Below are positions 45,549 through 57,222 of a stretch of 64,000 nt of DNA, one piece after another. Made by a program: the position numbers and the translations under genes. This DNA comes from Brienomyrus brachyistius (lineage: Eukaryota > Chordata > Actinopteri > Osteoglossiformes > Mormyridae), in the NCBI RefSeq assembly GCF_023856365.1, contig NW_026042692.1, positions 55,233 to 119,232 of the forward strand, written 5' to 3'. The notes beneath the pieces were generated by a model. That model was not told the origin of the DNA, ran no database searches, and saw nothing but the letters and a program-made list of their open reading frames with translations. Positions within the stretch are counted from its first letter, which is position 1, and the number at the start of each line of letters is the position of its first letter.

Positions 45549-47246
45549 ACAATTTGTTGCATTTTGCTTGCTGTCAGCCAAAAGCCTAACCTTCTCTTTA
45601 TACAGATGTTAATGTTACACATTGCAGCCTCTTTAAAACAAATAACATAAAAAAATGTTTGAGTTGTTATATACAGTATAGGACTGTGCAAAAATCTTAA
45701 GCAACAAAAGAAAATTATTTTTGACGTTATTTATCTGAGCAGTCAGTGTGTATTCACTCTGAAAAAAAAAATGCATGATTTAACATATGAACTAGGGATG
45801 TGCACCATTCAGAACTGATTTGAGAATGAAATTCTCAAATACGTATCCTAAAATTCAGGATTTTGAATACATATATGAACTTGAATTTCAGTTCATTTTG
45901 TTAATCTGAATTACATTTGAATTGTGGTTGAAAACAGGTTGTGGCATTGAAATTTATATTTGAATTTAAAGAAGAAGAACGAAAAAGGGTTTGGATTCAA
46001 ATTCAAGTTCATATACGTACTGTAGGTGTAGCTTTTAACTAAAATATGAACTTTAATTTAAATATGAATTATACATAAACACATTAACATTGTTATACAT
46101 CATTGTTATAAAAATGTCGTTTTGTAAAGAATGAAATAATGCAACATTTGAAGTGTCACCTAAAATAATAATTATACTGTCATTTTGTGCACCATGGTGG
46201 ATCTGCTCATAGGAAGAGCTGAGTGTCTCTCCTTAAAAGTCAGTGTTGGCTGCAGTGACGGCAGTTTCTAACCTAAGAAACGTCCCAAACACTTTTCCTG
46301 CATCAAAAGTCAAACTAGTCCCTATTCCTGCCATGAAAGGTTCACATAATGTCACCGATACCTGAACCAACCATGTTTATCAGAGGATGCCAACCCTTTG
46401 GCTGCAGCTTTCTCTGCACACGCTGAGAGAGTCTTCAGTGTAGCAGGAAAAGATTTCAGGCCAGAAGATTGCAAATTAAATCATGAAACCTTTGAAGATA
46501 TTATGCTGAATAAATGTAATAATAATGAAAAATTAGCAATGTGTATTGGAATAAAGCATAATTGTATTTGCCATGACGTTTTGCTTTTCGCTGTAGTGCT
46601 ATGGTTGAACGGAAAAACTTACTTTTGTGTGCATAAGAAAATAAATAGGAGGAACTACGAAACCAAGTAATTCCTTTTACTATGTATACTTTTTCTTTAA
46701 TGTTAAAAGATAGACAAACTAGTAATGGGCAAACAGCTCTTCGGCTCTTGAATTAAATTATGCAGGTACTACAGCAAAATGCTCAAAAATACCAAAACAC
46801 ATCAAGAGCTAAATATGCAAAAACAATAAATACCTTCCTGTGGAAAAGGGGCAACATAAACCAAATGTAAAGTCACGAAAATCATGAAAATATAAAGTAC
46901 ACTTTACACACTTCATTTCTTTGAATTGAAATTAATTATATTCATCTACCTTCATACATTAATACAAGACATTATATGATTATAATGTTTGTTATTATCA
47001 TATAATTTTTATTTAGGTATTATGTAGGTGCAGTTAATGTATAGTGTTACCTGATATATACTAATAAGCAGTAATACAATAAAAAGAGAGAAGAATGTCA
47101 GCTGTTCTCCAAGAAGTTACTGATTTCTTGGATGGCTAGAAGAACATCGATTCAGTTCCCAAAAATCTGTAAGAACAATTTTTGAGGATCTGTATTTTCC
47201 ATTGTTATTCTCAAAGGGCTGTCATCATGACTATTTTGCTTTTCAG
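45348..47246 (+). other. Intron between the two Ig exons, transposon-rich
   Basis: Contains an (ATT)n tract at 45517-45549 and a hAT-like element relic from about 45790 to 46540. No Ig exon was seen in it. Confidence 0.6.
45790..46540 (+). mobile_element. hAT transposon relic with dimerisation-domain fragment
   Basis: The left side begins TAGGGATGTGCACC, a hAT-style end. At 46398-46530 the frame gives AAAFSAHAERVFSVAGKDF and ending LNHETFEDIMLNKC, the C-terminal hAT dimerisation block (S--ERVFS-AG). The rest is lost. Confidence 0.6.
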
Positions 47247-47597
47247 GTAAAGACTCCAACAGCAGGACTGTGGTACAGCAGCCTGTGTCTGACACATTGC
47301 AGCCAGGAGACTCTGTGAGCCTGCAGTGTACGATAGAGACTGGGAGCTGTGCAGGAGAACACAGTGTTTACTGGTTCAGACATGGATCAGGAGAATCCCT
47401 TCCTGGAGTCATTTACAGCCATGGAAACAGCAGTGATGAGTGTGAGAAGAGCCCTGAGGCTGGATCTCCTACACGGAGCTGCGTCTACAGCCTCCCCAAG
47501 GGGAACCTCAGCCTCTCCGATGCTGGGACTTACTACTGCGCTGTGGCCATGTGTGGGGAGATGCTGTTTGGGAACGGCACATAGCTGGATATAGATG
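47247..47597 (+). CDS. NITR-like exon 3, second Ig domain, with stop
   Basis: Encodes LQPGDSVSLQCTI, CAGEHSVYWFRHGSGES, an extra Cys pair (DECEKSPEAG, SCVYSLP), LSLSDAGTYYCAV and LFGNGT. A TAG at 47582-47584 follows. A duplicate of the J-like end with CAG instead of TAG lies just downstream. Confidence 0.85.
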
Positions 47598-47665
47598 GTA
47601 ACACCCAGTGTGGGGAGATGCTGTTTGGGAACGGCACACAGCTGGATATAGATGGTAGCACCCAG
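47552..47665 (+). repeat. 57-bp tandem duplication of the J-like end of exon 3
   Basis: Units 47552-47608 and 47609-47665 are almost identical. Each covers the Gly-Glu-Met-Leu-Phe-Gly-Asn-Gly-Thr codons plus a splice donor (47598 and 47655). The first unit has TAG where the second has CAG. Confidence 0.93.
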
Positions 47666-47800
47666 TGTGGAGAGTATATCTGCTTCAAAGTTTTATTTAG
47701 CTTATTCTGCTATTAAGACATTTATTTCTTTTTTTAATGTAATGAATTTTCTAATTTAAGTGCTTAAATTAAATTACACAGATGTTAATTTAATAATTAT

Positions 47801-47980
47801 CCATCCATCCATCCATTTTCCAAACCGCTTATCCTATTGGGTCGCGGGGGGTCCGGAGCCTAATTTAATAATTATTTCAAATATTAATATCCATCCATCC
47901 ATCCATTTTCCAAACCGCTTATCCTATTGGGTCGCGGGGGGTCCGGAGCCTAATTTAATAATTATTTCAAATATTAATAT
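47801..47980 (-). repeat. SINE tail fragment, 90-bp tandem duplication
   Basis: Two copies of a ~65-bp family-1 SINE tail (minus strand) with the same AT-rich flank, period 90, lie in the intron before the transmembrane exon. Confidence 0.85.
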
Positions 47981-48142
47981 AAATTGTTAAAATGCAAAAT
48001 ACTAGAAGTTCATGTTAAAAATGGACTATTTACAAAACAACTGCTGTAATGTGTTATCGATTTGATCTTTAACTAATGTAATGTAAGCAAATGGGAAATG
48101 TGTCTCTATATCATTATGCTGAAATCTATCTCTTTGTTACAG

Positions 48143-48262
48143 GCTTTCAGAAGCTGCTGGATCCTCTTCACTCTGGCTTGCTGATAGTTTTATCTTGCAG
48201 CATTATTCTGAACGTTGCTCTCATTTGTATAAGATGTAAACTGACCTGTACACACTGTGCAG
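48143..48262 (+). CDS. NITR-like exon 4, transmembrane segment
   Basis: Forty residues: a short stalk, then GLLIVLSCSIILNVALICI, followed by RCKLTCTHC. No Asp, Glu, Lys or Arg lies inside the membrane span, so there is no sign of adaptor pairing. Confidence 0.75.
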
Positions 48263-48749
48263 GTACGCTGCCCGGCTTTATGCACTCAGAAGGACAAAAT
48301 GTAGATTTTAACAAATTATAGAAATATAAAATTGTTTTATGATAGATAACATTTTCATATTAAAACCACTCTTGCAGGTAATACAGTTTTAAAATCCATT
48401 ATTAAATCTCACCTTATTTATATAAACCTTTTTGTACTGTAAGATTTACATTTTTGTATTATATCTTTCATATTTTGCAAAATCTATTGAAATATACATG
48501 TTGCAATAAGTTGCATATCAATAACTTTTATTACCAAGATCTCCTTTATAGCAATTTTATTATATATGATATATGAGAACAAATGACACGTATCCAAACA
48601 TGCACACTTAAATTGACAGAAGTCATTTTTACTTTCATTTTTGAGACAAAAAGGATGTTGATTGCTTGAAAATTCGGAATGTTATCTGACCACGGTATGA
48701 TACCGTGCGAAATTAAATAATATATTGATGTGTTATATATTTTAAACAG

Positions 48750-48796
48750 ATGAAAAGAACAGTGATATATCAAAAGTGGAATGGTCACGCAAGCAA
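48750..48796 (+). CDS. NITR-like exon 5, cytoplasmic linker
   Basis: A 47-base exon encoding DEKNSDISKVEWSRKQ, with a CAG acceptor and a GTATGT donor. It brings the reading phase to 0 for the tail exon. Confidence 0.6.
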
Positions 48797-48952
48797 GTAT
48801 GTAATAAATATTTCAAATTACAAATCGTCAGTAAAACAAATGAACCTCAGACTGATTTCCATCCTGGGATCAGCATTTTAAGTGCTATTTGTGAAAATAG
48901 GTAATAGCAAACCGATTTGATCCATCCAATTCTGCCATCTTTGTCTCCACAG

Positions 48953-49078
48953 TGCCATGACGAGGACACACTGAATTACGCTGCCCTGAACCTTAAGAAG
49001 CCAAAACCCAGGAGACAGAAGAAAGACGGGAATAATGACACTCTGTATTCTGACCTCCGCTACAGAGATTATGAATAA
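48953..49078 (+). CDS. NITR-like exon 6, ITIM-bearing tail
   Basis: Encodes 41 residues with LNYAAL, fitting the L-x-Y-x-x-L ITIM, and TLYSDL, a related tyrosine motif. It is rich in Lys/Arg between them and stops at TAA 49076. Confidence 0.8.
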   Translation, partial: CHDEDTLNYAALNLKKPKPRRQKKDGNNDTLYSDLRYRDYE

Positions 49079-49660
49079 AGATGCTTCTCATTCATGTCAG
49101 TCACACAGAGTGTTCAGGGTGTAGCTTTAATAATGTTCAGAGGAGGGCAGGGGAGCCAGTGCTTCTGAGACTGAATCACGGGATTTTACGGAGTACCGGT
49201 GCTGAGTTTGGTGTCAGTGTGTTTGGGGCGCATTTTTACTGGAAGTGCAAATGTTCAAGCCAGACTGGGGGCTGAGGGAGGGGGAGAGGGGAGCCACAGA
49301 GATTATTTCTTCATGGCATGGGGGGGAATAAGCGGCTTTAATGTTGTGGAAAGGCTGAGTTGCTGCAATCAGTTCTTTGATGTCACACATGCTTACTTGT
49401 CTCCCTTGTGTACCATGCTGAATGGTTTGGGGCAAACGCACAGGGACTGATCGATTATATTAAACAGATGAAAGAAACTGAATGAAAATTTCAAGTGTTC
49501 TTAAATTACGTTTTTCATTTAATTGTGTGTTCTGGATGTATTTTTGAGTATATACATGTACCTGTATATGTACCTGTATATATACCTGTGTCGTTAATAA
49601 CGATGTGGATAATTAAGAAAGAGGAGTTTTGTTTCTTGCTCCCTGTCTTGTTACTTGGCT
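49079..49660. other. NITR-like 3' flank, no gene
   Basis: AATAAA overlaps the stop codon at 49074-49079. Later sequence is unrecognised. Confidence 0.35.
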
Positions 49661-49771
49661 CACAAACATACACACACATAGACACACACACAAACATACA
49701 CAGACACACAAACACACACACACATAGACACACACACACACAAACACACATGCACACATGCACACACACAC
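49661..49771 (+). repeat. (CA)n-rich low-complexity tract
   Basis: Imperfect CA repeats interrupted by AT and AG units. Confidence 0.9.
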
Positions 49772-51100
49772 ACTGCTACGGCTCTGTAAGAACACTACCA
49801 TGCTCTTTTGTGTGAGTGGGGTGGGGGGTGTTAAATAAGATGAAAATGACAATGGCTGTACTTTTGTTATGTCAGTTGTGTTTCTATAGTCATTGTATCA
49901 TATTCCACAAGCTTTTTATTCTACAAGATGTACAAGCCAGTCAGTGTATTCAGTGGGGTGTTCAGGAGTCATTAGGTTCTGAAAAATGTCTTGCATTTAA
50001 AACATAATGTACTTTTGAATACTTAAGTATTTTTAGATGCAAATACTCCAGTACTTTAACTGAAGTAAAAAATTAACTGAAAAACTTTGAGTATTATTTG
50101 ACGAGGAGTATCTATACTTAACTCAAGTAGTGAAGTTGTGTACTTTGTCCACCTCTGTCCAAAAGTGACATACAGCTGTAAGCTGTTTGGGTTTGTTTGT
50201 CTGCTGAGTGCTTCTCTGCAGTGCTGCAGATGTTTCCACTGGTTAGATGCAGCTCAGGAAGACTGACCCACTGACTGCACTGTGCTGGACTCACTTTGCA
50301 AAGAGTAAAAACCACACAGACAGAACAATATCTGCTTCTTGTAAGACCCTGTTTCCTCTCTACCTCACCCAGGTCACGCTTTCAAGTATTCAGCCTAAGT
50401 TATTTTATCCAAACAAGCCACCATTATTATTCATGCAGCTGGACATTTGACTGGAGCACATGATTGCTACATATCACTACTGTACATGGAACGGAATGTA
50501 CAGTTTTCACAACAGAACTTTAGAAAAGCAAAATTCTCATCAGTCCACATCTCTAACCACCACACATCCTAGGGCTCCCATTTATAATGGTACATTTTTG
50601 TTTTATTCACATTCTTTTTCATCACACAGATAAACACCATCCATTAATCTTACAGCATGTATCCTGGTCAGGGTGATGGGGACGACACCACCTATATCGA
50701 GTGTGATTTAAGGCCAAGACCTTAAAAGGGAGAGTCAAGACTGAGGCTTGTTACAAGAGCAGTGGGGCACAAAACAACAAACAACATCATTATGAATGTA
50801 AAATAAATGGATGTATATATAAATATAGGGTAATAATAGAAACAAAAAATAAGAATATATTACATACAGAGGAATATTATAGGAATATTAAAATTAACTT
50901 ATACACAATCCTTAACTTATACACAATCCTATTGCATGTAACATTATTGCTCATGTGCCAGATATTAGCCTCCCAAAGGAAGCTGCCACACAGGGCATAA
51001 TGCACTGGCTCAATGCAACACTGCACATCAGTGAATAAGGAGGAACAATATTGCAGATCAGCAGCAGATAGAAACTGTATCAGAAGACAGTGAACAGGGG
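49772..51100. other. Intergenic with a MITE end near 50003-50157
   Basis: 50003-50157 resembles the right end of a common fish hAT MITE ('...tactttgtccacctctg'). Otherwise nothing was recognised. Confidence 0.35.
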
Positions 51101-51106
51101 AAAAGT

Positions 51107-51301
51107 TCAATGAGCAGAGTGCAGATTATAAAGCCTGACTGCTGTGGGGCCCAATGACCTGCGGTACCGTTCTGTCACACGCCGGGTGTCTGAGTCTCTT
51201 ACTGAAGGAGCTGCCCTTACGGGCCTCCATAGTCTGCTGGGGGGGTGAGAGGTGTCACATAAAATTGATGACAGCCTTGTTATCAGCCTGCTCTCATCCA
51301 T
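51107..51301 (-). mobile_element. LINE C-terminal fragment
   Basis: The minus frame reads SRLITRLSSILCDTSHPPSRLWRPVRAAPSVRDSDTRRVTERYRRSLGPTAVRLYN, a pattern I associate with the end of a fish LINE polyprotein. The flanks are unrecognised. Confidence 0.5.
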
Positions 51302-51309
51302 CTACTCTA

Positions 51310-52795
51310 CAGTGCCAAGGGACGCTCCTCCCTGATGATGAGAGGAGTCTAAGCATGTGGACATTTGGGATAATGTGAGTTCAGAACTGGATGGTCAGCT
51401 GTACGACTTCCAGTCTGTAGGCAGACTCATCACCTTCAGTTATGATGGCAAACACAGTAGTATCACCTGCAAAATTCAGGATCTTCACTGGAGCAGCAGT
51501 GATTTGTGTAGAAATTGAAGAGAAGAGGGAGAGCACAGAGCCTGGAGGAGCTCAGTGCTGAGGGTCAGCGTGTCTGATGTGTGCTGTAAGCATACAGATG
51601 TCCTGCATTTGTGGAACATTTTGTTTGTGCTGCTGTTTATATGTGTTGTTGACGCTGCAGTCAGTAATTTTCCACTAGCAGTCTCACCTCTGCATTTTAC
51701 AGGAAGACTGACCGACTGAGAGCAGGGTGTTTGTGTCTCTCTTCTCAGTGAGCGAAAACCACACAACCATCAGGTCCTCAGCTCAGGCCCACTGCTTCAC
51801 TAGAAAAACCACAAAGGGTATTTTTATCTAAAAGTGGGTGAGCAAGTGAGATGTTATTGACAGCATGAATTTGTCTACTAACATTTTAAATTCAAACCTA
51901 AAAAGCAGTATGTCCAGGATGTCAGTAATTACATTTAGTCAGTATGAACAATTTGGGTGCAATAATATAGAATAATGTAGAATTTTGCATAATTCAGTTA
52001 ATACCAGTAAGATACCGATCATTAACACTATAAGGTCATGTTGCTGAATCTCATTGTTAAAGTTAAATGAATCTACGCATTTTTATACACACAAGACTGT
52101 GCTTAGTTCATCTTTCAGTCAAAATCACACAGTGAGGCAAATCTGACCATCTTAATTGTTTTTGCTTGTGTGGAATGGCATCCCATGCAGGCCTGTGCTC
52201 TGTGCTTCCTGGGACAGGTCCCACCCTCTCCAGACCCCGATGAGAATTAGTAGTCGCTGGATAAAAGATTGACAAAAGATAAAAATACAAAAGTCATTCT
52301 TGCTGTCTAACCTCTGATTACTGCATGACATTTCTGATTTCTGATAACTGATAAGTAGAAAATATGTTTAGTCTCTTGCTTGGTGGTAAGAAAAAAGGAG
52401 AACCACAAAGAGCACAGTCATTTTCAAGGTTATTTCTCACTGGTCAGTGTGAAAGGCTGCGTCATTAATATAACGCCGGGCTCAGCACAGTGACTGCACC
52501 TGCGCTGCACTGTAGAACACAAGCCAGGCTGCAGACCATCAGCCCTGAAAGTTAAAACAGGACTCGTATGTGTGTCATGTGGTGTTTAATAAAAATTTAC
52601 AGGACAGAACATAGTGGATTCAGTTTCCTTTGCTCTTACACTCCCAGTCCAAAGTGTGGCCACGACTGCTGTCAATGCATCTGTCTCTTTTTTCACCTTA
52701 ATTTTTCACCTGTGTTATTCACCTTAATATCAAAAGGCTCCAAAGCAGTACAGTAATGCAGAACAAATATTGTAACTAACAAGGAAGTGGGGAGG
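51310..52795. other. Intergenic, no gene recognised
   Basis: A SINE-like tail ('cttcctgggacaggtccc') lies near 52190-52260. No coding features are supported. Confidence 0.35.
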
Positions 52796-53716
52796 TAATG
52801 GACAGAAGTGTTGGTTTTTGGTAACTCCACTCCTCTGACCTCCACTGTAATTTTAGGTTCCTTGGAACAATATTGTAAACCAGTCATCACACACCTAGGG
52901 GTTAAAGTCGACACCAACCTTAAGTTTGACACTCAGATAAGGTTAGTTGTCAAGTCAAGCTTTTTACAATTGAGGCAGTTGGCCAAAATAAAGCCAATTC
53001 TTTCTAGGCAGCACTTTGAGACAGTAATCCACTCTTTTGTCACTACTAGTTTGGACCACTGTAACGCCCTCTATGTTGGGGTTAGAGGCTCCACTATTGT
53101 TCACCTCCAGAAGGTTCAAAATGCTGCCGCACATGGAAATATGAGCATGTCTCCCCCATTTTAGCCTCACTCCACTGGCTGCCCGTACATTTTAGGATTC
53201 ATTTTAAAATTCTGTTATTTGCTTTTAAAGCCCTCAGTGGTCTTGCTCCATCTGACCTCTGTGAGCTGCTTCACCCTTACACCCCCACCCGCTCTCTCAG
53301 GTCAGCTGATCAGCTGTTCCTGACGGTTCCTAAGACTCAGCGTGAGCTTAGAGGGGATCGAGCCTTTGCAGTCGCAGCTCCTAAAATGTGGAATGACTTG
53401 CCTTTTCACATTAGAGAGGAATCCCCTCTGTCCGTTTTTAAATCTCTTCTAATCTCTTCTCCTTCACCTTTGACACATTGTGAGATGTTAATTTTAATAG
53501 TAAATCTTATTTTAATCTTAGCCTTTTCTTTATTAATTAATTGATTTTTTTAAATTTTTATTAATGGCCTTTTACTCACATTGAATGTTTTGGTTTTTAT
53601 TAAATTTCTTTTACTTCGTTTTTAAGTGTGTGAATGTTTTTATTTATTCCTTTGTGCAGCACTTTGGTCCATAAGGTTGTTTAAAGTGCTTTTCAAATAA
53701 AGAGCTGGATTGGATT
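52796..53716 (+). mobile_element. L2-group LINE, 3' portion
   Basis: The frame 52808-53125 reads THLGVKVDTNLKFDTQI, SSFLQLRQLAKIKPILS, FVTTSLDHCNALYVG and HLQKVQNAAA. A frameshift follows and then SLHWLPVHFRIHFKILLFAFKALSGLAP and RGDRAFAVAAPKMWNDLP. This is the reverse-transcriptase C-terminus of an L2/CR1-group LINE. The 3' end has the 'aaagtgcttttcaaataaag' tail. Confidence 0.75.
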
Positions 53717-54192
53717 ACATTGGAAGATGGCTCAACAAATCTCTTTCACAGAATGTAAAATTCGACAGAGGGCGCAAGGTGACATTCTGTCAGGGGCCCA
53801 GAATTTTTAGCTACACCTCTGTGTTACTGTGTTTTTTTTGTTCTAGCCATCAATAACTCTGGAGTTGCTATATCGCCACCTGGTGGTGAAAAGATCAGAC
53901 AAAAATATGTACACATGTTACCAACAGTTTGAAATTGAAGTGCAGAGTTAACAGGTTTAATTAATCGTCCCCACGGATGCCAGTCATGAAATTTGAGAAT
54001 TGCAAATTAAAACACAGGAAAAAATCAGGAACACTACAAGATAAAATATTTAGCAAACACTCAATGTGCATCCAGGGTGACAAGGGACAACTGGAGGATG
54101 ATATGACAATCTGACAGTGACATTCACAGCACTTTATATGTTGCCAAAAACAGAAAAGGGGATTAAAATCAAGAATCAGAAATCATGTATGA
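53717..54192. other. Intergenic, no gene recognised
   Basis: No supported feature. Confidence 0.35.
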
Positions 54193-54478
54193 GGGTGGGG
54201 CTGCTTGGTGGTGCAGTGATTAGCACTGTTACCTCCCACCACTGGGACTCAGGTTCGAGTCTCCGCCTGGGTCACATGTGTGGGGAGTTTGCATGTTCTC
54301 TCTTGCTAAATTGGCCGTAGGAGTGCATGTGTGTGTGAATGGTGTGTGAATGTGCCTTGCAATGAGCTGCCCCCCCGTCCTGGGTTGTTCCCTGCCTCGT
54401 GCACAGATCCTGCCAGGATAGGCTCTGGACCCCCCGCGACCCAGTAGCATAAGCGGTTTAGACAATGGATGGATGTAT
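54193..54478 (+). repeat. tRNA-derived SINE (family 1), internally deleted
   Basis: Head with 'ggtggtgcagtgattagcac' and B-box-like GGTTCGAGTC. The centre is missing after 'gcatgttctc', and the tail is complete to ATGGATGGATG. Confidence 0.8.
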
Positions 54479-55254
54479 GAGGGTGAGTCACAATGACGAC
54501 AGCTGCTCTGTTGACTTGGTCCCAGGAGTCGTCAGCGTTGGTCTGCCGGGGCCCCCGTCCTGTCTGTGGAAGCACCCGTCTTGTTGGCTGTTCTCTCTGC
54601 CTGGGCCCCCTCTCCTGCTGCCTCACGTTTGGGTTGAAGTGGCTCCCCAGTGCTTCTGTAAAGCTCTTTGTGTATCTTAGAAAAGGGCTGTATAAATGTA
54701 ACATTCATTCATTTATTCAAGGTCCCAGCCAGAAGAGTGCAGTACTACACTGTCCCCCACAGCCTGAATCAGCTGGATGTTATAGGATTAAGACACTTCC
54801 TGCATTAGGCCATTTACCCTCAGTGTATTTCCATACCCTGACAGGATGGATGACAATACTATGGCCCTAATTTTCAATACACAGTTTTCACAGGAGTCTC
54901 ACCCTCATCCACATTCTCTGCATTCCTTATCTCATGCTTCTTTGCCACCCGCATCTCCTCTGCCTGCTTTGTCTCATTTTCCCACAATTGAAACACCGTC
55001 CAATTTGTCTCTGTTTTAGTTCTACCACATTAGTCCCTGAGCAACCAGTCTGATCCCGTTCCTCTAATTTCAGACGCATCTGGCTTATCTGATTGGGACT
55101 GAAGCTGCTGTTACTAGGAAAACCACATTCGTCCCACTGGGGCAGGTCTGACACCGCGTCCTTCCCATATGTCTCCCATAATTGTTGTACAGAATTTCAG
55201 CTGGAGTTCTTTCCCAGAAGCAAGTAATTTCACTTTAGCACCTGTTCAGTAAAA
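54479..55254. other. Intergenic, no gene recognised
   Basis: The 54640-54720 stretch resembles a LINE/SINE 3' tail ('gctgtataaatgtaacattc'). Nothing else could be assigned. Confidence 0.3.
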
Positions 55255-57110
55255 GTCAAGTAGGTCTTTAATGTTATTTTTAACTTTACACAGTTGAGTA
55301 TAGTACAGTTACAAAAGAAACTGTTTCCCTCGGACCAAGGTGCTACTTAAATTAACAGAAGACTAACACATACCAACCTAGCAACATACTGTATGGTGCA
55401 TAATGAGCAAAAACTGTGCAAACATTGCAGGACAGTGCAAAAAGAGAGGACAACTGACACCAACGAGCACAAACAGCACAGTAAACCCAGTACTGAGAAG
55501 GCGCAGTTTGGTTGTCCAATGAGGTAGCAATAAAAATAAATAAAAGTAACTGTAAACATGGCGACAATAAGATAAAAAATAGTAGTTAAATAATAAAGTG
55601 TGTTAATGAGTGTATGTGTGTGTGGTATCAGATTAGTCCCTGAGAGTTCAGTAGTCTGACGGCATGGGGGATAAAGCTGTTTGAGTCTGGCTGTAAAGGC
55701 CCGAATGCTCCGGGACCTATTTCCAGAAGGCAGGAGGGTGAAACGATAATGTGAGGGGTGGGTGGGGTCATCCACAATGGTGGTGGCTTTGCGGATGCAG
55801 TGTGTGGTGTGAATATCTGTGATGGAGGGGAGAGATATGTTAGGGTTATCTTCTTCTGAAGATGCGCTGGAAACAAACCAGTCTCTGAACACAGAACAAC
55901 ACAGACAGCTGTGATGACGTTTTACTTGCTGCAAGGTGTAGGGAATCCACTTGCAGAGTCTCCGCAGTTTCAGCAAAATGATGGTTTATTGAACAGCAAA
56001 AATAATACAATGTAATACAGTGTAGAGACACACCGGGTACTGAAAGGCAGCTCAGATACAAATTGAAGACAGTTCTTCACCCCCCTTTATACCCAAAAAG
56101 GCCCTCCCCACCAAGGTGTTGTGTGTAGGTGTTGTGAGTGAATTTACATATAAAGAGTGACCCCCTGGAGTGTGAGGATCCTGAGACAGGGACGGGACAG
56201 GACAGGGTGGAGACTTTTATGATCATTGTAATTCAATTCTTATCACCTTATCTTATCCTTATCACCATAGTGGTGCCAACTGGAACCCCCATTCTCTCCC
56301 TGGCTTCCCCCATGATCATAAATTCCTAACATTGTCTGCATTCAAATGATCAACCAAGAACCTTGGGACATTTTTACCACTTTTCCTTACAAAGGGAAGC
56401 CCGGTCCTGACCTCGAGGTGTCAGCCTCTCAGTCGAACTCAGCCAACTTCGAAAGAGTAACTCCCCTCGCAGTGTCTTTTATTGAGGTACACAAACAGGA
56501 TATGCAACTGACATTGAACATTGTTTGTCACCATATATGGGGTGGAAATATTCAAGCGACAGTTCTTGAGACGTGTTATTGCTCAATTAAGATCAAGCTG
56601 CGGCAGGGTGTTGTTTCTAAGCGTCTAGCAAAATGATGATAAAAAAAGTACATATTTCTCTAACACGATACTCCCAATGATTTTCTCACCTGTCATCACT
56701 ATCTGTTGTAGGGACTTGTGATCTGAGGCGACACAGTTCTCAAAGCAGACCGTGATGCAGCTGCTCAGGGTGCTTTCAACAGTTCCCCAATAGAGTGTGA
56801 GAATGGGAGATGGGCTTTTCTGAGCTTCCGTGGAGAGTAGAGGTGCTGCTGTGCTTTCCTTACTATGGAGCTGATGTTGAAGGACCTGGTGAGATTCTCC
56901 GCCAGATGGACAACAAGGAATCTGGTACTCTCTACGATCTCCACAGATGAGCCATCGATGTGCAGCAGAGAGTGGTCACTCTGTGTTTTGTGTTCTTCTA
57001 ACGTCAACAACCATCTCTTTGGTCAACATTCAGAGACAGGTTGTTGGCTCTGCAGCAGTCCGATAGTCATCACACTTCCTCTTTGTATGCTGAGTCACCG
57101 TTTTTATTGA
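55255..57110 (-). mobile_element. LINE 3' portion, split by a solo LTR
   Basis: On the minus strand 57030-56760 reads TQSDHSLLHIDGSSVEIVESTRFLVVHLAENLTRSFN and LYSPRKLRKAHLPF, fish LINE reverse-transcriptase C-terminal motifs. Beyond the LTR it continues SLPSITDIHTTHCIRKATTIVDDPTHPSHYRFTLLPSGNRSRSIRAFTARLKQ (55825-55690), the terminal block. The product is frameshifted. Confidence 0.65.
55838..56665 (-). mobile_element. ERV-like solo LTR inserted in a LINE
   Basis: On the minus strand it runs TGTTAGAGAAATATG to CCCTAACA, 828 bp, with GGGTATAAAG and AATAAACC in promoter and polyadenylation positions. Flanks AGATA and CGATA are a 5-bp duplication with one mismatch. Removing it joins the two LINE halves. 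Confidence 0.6.
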
Positions 57111-57222
57111 TGAGACCCACAACAGTCTTGTCATCTGCCTGATGTTGATGATGGAATTCGAAATGTGCATTGCTGCTCAGTTGTGAGTCATCGGAGTTAA
57201 CAGCAGTGGGCTGAGCATAAAG

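Larger units (their letters stand above)
44798..49078 (+). pseudogene. Novel immune-type receptor (NITR)-like gene, in-frame stop in Ig domain 2
   Basis: Six coding exons: 44798-44831 (signal peptide MFRLFGLLIFI), 45000-45347 (V domain), 47247-47597 (second Ig domain), 48143-48262 (transmembrane), 48750-48796 (cytoplasmic) and 48953-49078 (tail). All have GT/AG borders and compatible phases (1,1,1,1,0). NITRs are teleost lymphocyte receptors with V-type domains bearing J-like FGxG motifs and ITIM tails. Both domains end FGNGT. The membrane segment has no charged residue. The tail has LNYAAL (an ITIM) and TLYSDL, fitting an inhibitory receptor. In exon 3 a TAG at 47582 follows FGNGT and would remove the membrane and tail parts. 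The product would be secreted, or the locus is dead or a null allele. Other Ig receptor families are possible but fit less well. Confidence 0.8.

Noticed and set aside
47801..47980. CRISPR-like or satellite array
   Set aside because: Only two units are present, and they are clearly SINE tail fragments.
49515..49852. Cys/Val-rich frames
   Set aside because: They are translations of the (CA)n tract.
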